Assembly (NCBI RefSeq): GCF_010726085.1
Contig: NZ_AP022560.1
Location: forward strand, 2,046,001-2,110,000
Direction of reading: 5' to 3'
From: Mycolicibacterium moriokaense
Lineage (GTDB): Bacteria; Actinomycetota; Actinomycetes; Mycobacteriales; Mycobacteriaceae
DNA length: 64,000 bases
The notes below the pieces were generated by a model, which saw nothing but the letters and a program-made list of their open reading frames with translations, made no database searches and was not told the DNA's origin. Both the position numbers and the translations under genes were made by a program. Below, one piece after another: positions 60,662-64,000 of the stretch. Positions within the stretch are counted from its first letter, which is position 1. Every line of letters begins with the position of its first letter.

Positions 60662-61263
60662 TCGACGTCCTGGCGCAGGTGCGCGCGCACCTGCGCGAGC
60701 ACTTCGCCGCCATCGGCATCACCGCCGAACCCGACGAGGCCAGCATCACGTTCCTGGGCGCCGAGAAGATCGATGTGCTGCGTTTCGGCCCAGACATGCG
60801 GTCGGGAATGGAAGGCGTCGTTCATTATGTGTCGCTGGGGTGTTCGCGACATCCGATGTTCGATCCGACCGAGATGGTGACCGACGCGCTGCACGGACCA
60901 CGCGCCGAGGTGACGGTGACGCTGCGGGGCTCGTCACCGGCCGGCCTGGCCCGATCGTTGGCGGTGGTGGCGGCCGCGCCCGCGGTCGAAGGCCTGATAC
61001 TCGAGCCCGATGCGCTGATCGATCTGGAGACGCCGCTGTGGGAGGGCGCTCCCTTTACCGCATTCCTGTTGAGCCGCAGCGATATTCACGATGTACCGTT
61101 GACGCCACCGCTGCCTCCGGTGACGGTGCTGGCCGCCACCCCCATCACCGCGACCGAGGCGGCGTGGGTGCGGCTTAAGGGCGCCGATGCCATGCGGGAG
61201 GCGTGGCAGCAGGATGGTGTCGACGTGTTCGATCCACGGCGGCGAGCCGCCAATCCGGCCTGA
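60658..61263 (+). CDS. suppressor-of-fused (SUFU) domain protein
   Basis: A 201-residue soluble protein resembling bacterial SUFU-domain proteins: an N-terminal helix, DVLRFGPDMRSGMEGVVHYVSLGCSRHPM, then HGPRAEVTVTLRG and a C-terminal WVRLKGADAMREAW-QQDGVDVFDP segment. Bacterial SUFU proteins often serve as toxin-immunity or ligand-binding modules; the role here is unknown. GTG 60658 overlaps the sugC stop by 4 nt (GTGA), making it the fifth gene of the trehalose operon. Its last eight codons are the first unit of a downstream tandem repeat. Confidence 0.72.
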   Translation: MIDVLAQVRAHLREHFAAIGITAEPDEASITFLGAEKIDVLRFGPDMRSGMEGVVHYVSLGCSRHPMFDPTEMVTDALHGPRAEVTVTLRGSSPAGLARSLAVVAAAPAVEGLILEPDALIDLETPLWEGAPFTAFLLSRSDIHDVPLTPPLPPVTVLAATPITATEAAWVRLKGADAMREAWQQDGVDVFDPRRRAANPA

Positions 61264-61338
61264 GCGGCGAGCCGCCAATCCGGCCTGAGCGGCGAGCCGC
61301 CAATCCGGCCTGAGCGGCGAGCCGCCAATCCGGCCTAG
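61239..61338. repeat. 25-bp tandem repeat, four copies, between SUFU gene and corA
   Basis: Units at 61239-61263, 61264-61288, 61289-61313 and 61314-61338 are identical except for the end of the last one, where CCTGA becomes CCTAG. The first unit holds the stop codon of the SUFU gene, and the last the stop codon of convergent corA. Each unit contains GGCGG-x4-CCGCC-type inverted arms, so the array can fold into a row of hairpins and may act as a two-way terminator. Confidence 0.9.
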
Positions 61339-62438
61339 AGCCAGTGGTTGCGCCGGAACGCCCGGAACAACAGCGCGCAGATGATGACCATCACGGCCAG
61401 CACCGTGGGATAGCCGTACGCCCAGTGCAATTCGGGCATGTTGTCGAAGTTCATGCCGTAGATGCCCGCCAACGCGGTCGGCACCGCGGCGATGGCGACG
61501 TAGGCCGAGATCTTGCGCATGTCGATGTTCTGCTGCATCGCCACCTTGCCCGCCGCGGCCTGCACCAGTGAGCTGAGCATCTCGTCGTAGCTCGTGATCC
61601 GGTCGGACGCCTGAGTGTTGTGGTCGAGGACGTCGCGCATGTACCGGCGGACCTCGATCGAGATCAGGTCGTTGTGGTCGGTGCCGATGCGCTGCAATCC
61701 CACCGTCAACGGTGCGACCGCCCGGCGGAGTTCGACGACCTCGCGCTTCAACAGGTAGATGCATTCGATGTTGGTCTTGCGCGTCGGCGAGAAGATGTCT
61801 TCTTCCATGACGTCGATGTCGGTCTCGATCAGATCGGTGACATCGAGATAGCTGTCGACGACGTGGTCGGCGATCGCGTGCATGACCGCATATGGACCGA
61901 GTTTGAGGGTGGCGGGTGACGCGTCGAGCTTCTTGCGGACCCCGGTCAGCCCGCCGTGTTCGCCGTGGCGCACGGTGACGACGAAGTCGGGTCCGACGAA
62001 GATCATGATCTCGCCGGTCTCGACGATCTCGCGGGCCAGCGCGATGGATGCGTGCTCGACGTAGTTGACGGTTTTGAGCACCAGGAACAGCGTGTTGTCG
62101 TAACGCTCCAGCTTCGGTCGCTGGTGGGCGTGCACGGCGTCCTCGACGGCCAGTTCGTGCAGCCCGAATACATCGGCGACGGCCTGCATCTGGTGCTGGT
62201 CGGGTTCGTGCAGGCCGATCCAGACAAACGCCTCCTTGCCCGACGCCTCGAGGTCGCGCACCTTGTTCAGCGCCGCCGCGTGCGTGTACTTCCCGGGCAG
62301 CCGGATGCCCTCGCAGTACACGGCGCAGTCGACCATGGCGCGGGCGACGGGAACATGGATCGAGGCGGCGTCGGGCGCGGCGGCCTTGGAGCGGACGACG
62401 GGTCGCAGTGACGGAGGTAGTGGGCGAAATGAAGGCAT
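61335..62438 (-). CDS. corA: magnesium/cobalt transporter CorA
   Basis: A 367-residue metal channel. The long N-terminal cytoplasmic domain (VWIGLHEPDQHQMQAVADVFGLHELAVEDA) is followed by helices leading into two C-terminal membrane spans, with the YGMNF selectivity motif near residues 335-339. It imports Mg2+ as a pentamer. ATG 62438 is used. It is divergent from mdh, with 152 bp between the starts. Confidence 0.94.
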   Translation of the reverse strand: MPSFRPLPPSLRPVVRSKAAAPDAASIHVPVARAMVDCAVYCEGIRLPGKYTHAAALNKVRDLEASGKEAFVWIGLHEPDQHQMQAVADVFGLHELAVEDAVHAHQRPKLERYDNTLFLVLKTVNYVEHASIALAREIVETGEIMIFVGPDFVVTVRHGEHGGLTGVRKKLDASPATLKLGPYAVMHAIADHVVDSYLDVTDLIETDIDVMEEDIFSPTRKTNIECIYLLKREVVELRRAVAPLTVGLQRIGTDHNDLISIEVRRYMRDVLDHNTQASDRITSYDEMLSSLVQAAAGKVAMQQNIDMRKISAYVAIAAVPTALAGIYGMNFDNMPELHWAYGYPTVLAVMVIICALLFRAFRRNHWL

Positions 62439-62590
62439 CGGTCACTCTCCCCTGGTCAAGGCCAGCAGCGCCGGTCTTATCTGCCTTGGTGAATGCTACG
62501 CGGCACGCCCGAAACCGACCCTGCTAGTTTCGTCCCCGAAGGCACACGCCCGCGGTGCGGGCAACCACATCCGTCCAAGGAGCACCTCAC

Positions 62591-63580
62591 GTGAGCACAT
62601 CTCCCCTCAAGGTCGCGGTCACCGGCGCCGCCGGCCAGATCGGCTACAGCCTGCTGTTTCGTCTGGCCAGCGGCTCGTTGCTCGGCCCGGACCGCCCGAT
62701 CGAGCTGCGTCTGCTCGAGATCGAGCCCGCGCTGAAGGCGCTCGAGGGTGTGGTGATGGAGCTCGACGACTGCGCGTTTCCGCTGCTGGCGGGCGTGGAG
62801 ATCGGCGCCGACGCCAACAAGATCTTCAACGGCGTGAACCTGGCGCTGCTCGTCGGTGCGCGGCCCCGCGGCCCGGGCATGGAGCGCGGCGACCTGCTGG
62901 AGGCCAACGGCGCGATCTTCACCGCGCAGGGCAAGGCGCTCAACGAGGTGGCGGCCGACGACATCCGCATCGGCGTGACGGGCAACCCGGCCAACACCAA
63001 CGCCCTGATCGCGATGAGCAATGCGCCCGACATCCCCAACGAGCGGTTCTCCGCGTTGACCCGACTGGACCACAACCGGGCGATCTCGCAGCTAGCGCGC
63101 AAGACCGGCGCCAAGGTCACCGACATCAAGAAGATGACGATCTGGGGCAACCACTCGGCCACCCAGTACCCCGACCTCTTCCACGCCGAGGTCAATGGCA
63201 AGAACGCCGCAGAGGTCGTCAACGACCAGGACTGGATCGAGAACGACTTCATCCCGACCGTCGCCAAGCGGGGGGCGGCCATCATCGACGCCCGCGGCGC
63301 CTCGTCGGCGGCTTCTGCGGCCTCGGCGACCATCGACGCCGCCCGGGACTGGCTGCTCGGCAGCCCCGAGGGTGACTGGGTCTCGATGGCGGTGCTGTCC
63401 GACGGCAGCTACGGCGTTCCCGAGGGCCTGATCTCCTCGTTCCCGGTGACCACGAAGGACGGAAACTGGTCCATCGTGCAGGGCCTGGACATCGATGATT
63501 TCTCCCGCACACGGATCGACAAGTCGACCGCTGAGCTGGCAGATGAACGCCAAGCCGTCACCGACCTGGGACTTATCTGA
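62591..63580 (+). CDS. mdh: malate dehydrogenase
   Basis: A 329-residue NAD-dependent malate dehydrogenase of the TCA cycle. The N-terminal Rossmann motif is [19 protein letters not shown], the substrate arginines are in [15 protein letters not shown], and the catalytic histidine-aspartate pair is in TRLDHNRA and [15 protein letters not shown] 62591 follows AAGGAG and gives the family's usual length. A malic enzyme gene follows 39 bp downstream. Confidence 0.96.
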   Translation: MSTSPLKVAVTGAAGQIGYSLLFRLASGSLLGPDRPIELRLLEIEPALKALEGVVMELDDCAFPLLAGVEIGADANKIFNGVNLALLVGARPRGPGMERGDLLEANGAIFTAQGKALNEVAADDIRIGVTGNPANTNALIAMSNAPDIPNERFSALTRLDHNRAISQLARKTGAKVTDIKKMTIWGNHSATQYPDLFHAEVNGKNAAEVVNDQDWIENDFIPTVAKRGAAIIDARGASSAASAASATIDAARDWLLGSPEGDWVSMAVLSDGSYGVPEGLISSFPVTTKDGNWSIVQGLDIDDFSRTRIDKSTAELADERQAVTDLGLI

Positions 63581-63619
63581 AACAGAGTCGATTAGGTTAC
63601 CTACCAGTTCGAAAGTAAC

Positions 63620-64000
63620 GTGAACGCCGTGTCCCAAGCGGTGAGAAACCTGTCAGATAAGAGACCTCCGATCGTCCTGCATGACGAGGAGATCTTCGCT
63701 GCTCACCTGGGCGGGAAGCTGTCGGTAGCGCACGAACCCCTGAACACCCAGCGTGCGCTGTCGGTCGCCTATACGCCCGGCGTAGCGCAGGTCAGTCGCG
63801 CGATCGCGGCCGATCACACGCTGGCTGCGCGCTACACGTGGGCCAGCCGCCTGGTCGCGGTGGTCAGCGACGGCAGCGCCGTCCTCGGCCTCGGCGATAT
63901 CGGTCCCGCCGCGTCGCTGCCGGTGATGGAGGGCAAGAGCGCGCTGTTCAAGGCGTTCGCCGACTTGGATTCGATCCCGATCGTGCTCGACACCAAGGAC
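63620..64000 (+). CDS. malic enzyme, N-terminal part (runs off window)
   Basis: The first 127 residues of a malic enzyme are visible: [52 protein letters not shown] and [27 protein letters not shown], the family's N-terminal substrate and NAD(P)-contact region. It converts malate to pyruvate and CO2. GTG 63620 and GTG 63629 are in-frame starts; the choice is uncertain. With mdh it forms a malate-metabolism pair. Confidence 0.9.
   Translation, partial: MNAVSQAVRNLSDKRPPIVLHDEEIFAAHLGGKLSVAHEPLNTQRALSVAYTPGVAQVSRAIAADHTLAARYTWASRLVAVVSDGSAVLGLGDIGPAASLPVMEGKSALFKAFADLDSIPIVLDTKD

Noticed and set aside
63590..63612. IdeR- or GntR-like palindrome (TTAGGTTACCTAC) before the malic enzyme
   Set aside because: Core palindrome is only 8-10 bp, too short to name a regulator.

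Overview
The window is from a high-GC actinobacterium, almost certainly a fast-growing mycobacterium (Mycolicibacterium type). Supporting markers are mycothiol synthesis (mshB), F420 synthesis (fbiC), methylglucose-lipopolysaccharide and maltose-1-phosphate genes (gpgS, glgM, glgC), the sigE-rseA-htrA-tatB stress block, the lpqY-sugABC trehalose importer, a 13E12-type HNH gene and frequent GTG starts with 4-nt ATGA/GTGA overlaps. From memory, the gene order follows M. tuberculosis Rv1170 to Rv1240, with local insertions and losses. No rRNA, tRNA or CRISPR array was seen.

Layout. 1-10.8 kb: a partial ClC channel gene, mshB, a micro-ORF, a small membrane protein, a repeat-bearing secreted protein where M. 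tuberculosis has a PE gene, fbiC, DUF2231, YceI, DUF2993, fdxC and dapC. 10.8-18.6 kb: a minus-strand run PucR regulator, carotenoid oxygenase, histidine kinase, response regulator, divergent from the proline catabolic pair pruA-pruB. 18.6-25 kb: NUDIX/fadD36 divergent pair, a VOC protein, a lipoprotein D,D-carboxypeptidase with a non-canonical start, and dapD and dapE separated by an IS110-family element. 25-32.9 kb: an ABC-F ATPase with a structured leader, a possible type VII substrate pair, a large P-loop ATPase facing a LOG gene across 28 bp, and fadD6. 33-39 kb: folP2-gpgS-DivIVA-like-tagA-DUF3117, then divergent glgM and glgC, and DUF4126. 39-46 kb: an HNH gene with an SOS box on its start codon, a methyltransferase-like membrane protein, the ABC exporter pair with its TetR regulator and operator, and an O-methyltransferase. 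45-54 kb: sigE-rseA-htrA-tatB facing mrp, a lytic transglycosylase, DUF1003 and an orphan MgtE-N/CBS protein, then a CoA-ester lyase. 54-64 kb: tandem DUF4190 genes, a small stress-type membrane protein, lpqY-sugABC with a SUFU-domain gene, a 25-bp tandem repeat, corA, mdh and the start of a malic enzyme.

How genes work together. dapC, dapD and dapE are three steps of the succinylase route to meso-diaminopimelate. PruA and PruB convert proline to glutamate, probably under the adjacent PucR protein. SigE is held by the zinc anti-sigma factor RseA and shares its locus with the envelope protease HtrA and the Tat component TatB. LpqY-SugABC recycles trehalose, while GlgM, GlgC and GpgS feed alpha-glucan and methylglucose polysaccharide synthesis.

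Non-coding points of interest are the possible bridge-RNA region of the IS110 element, the ABC-F leader with a two-codon ORF, back-to-back promoters that look leaderless, the LexA box overlapping an ATG, two families of intergenic palindromes acting as likely terminators, and the tandem repeat between the SUFU gene and corA. All calls come from reading the sequence and from memory of families; no database search was run.
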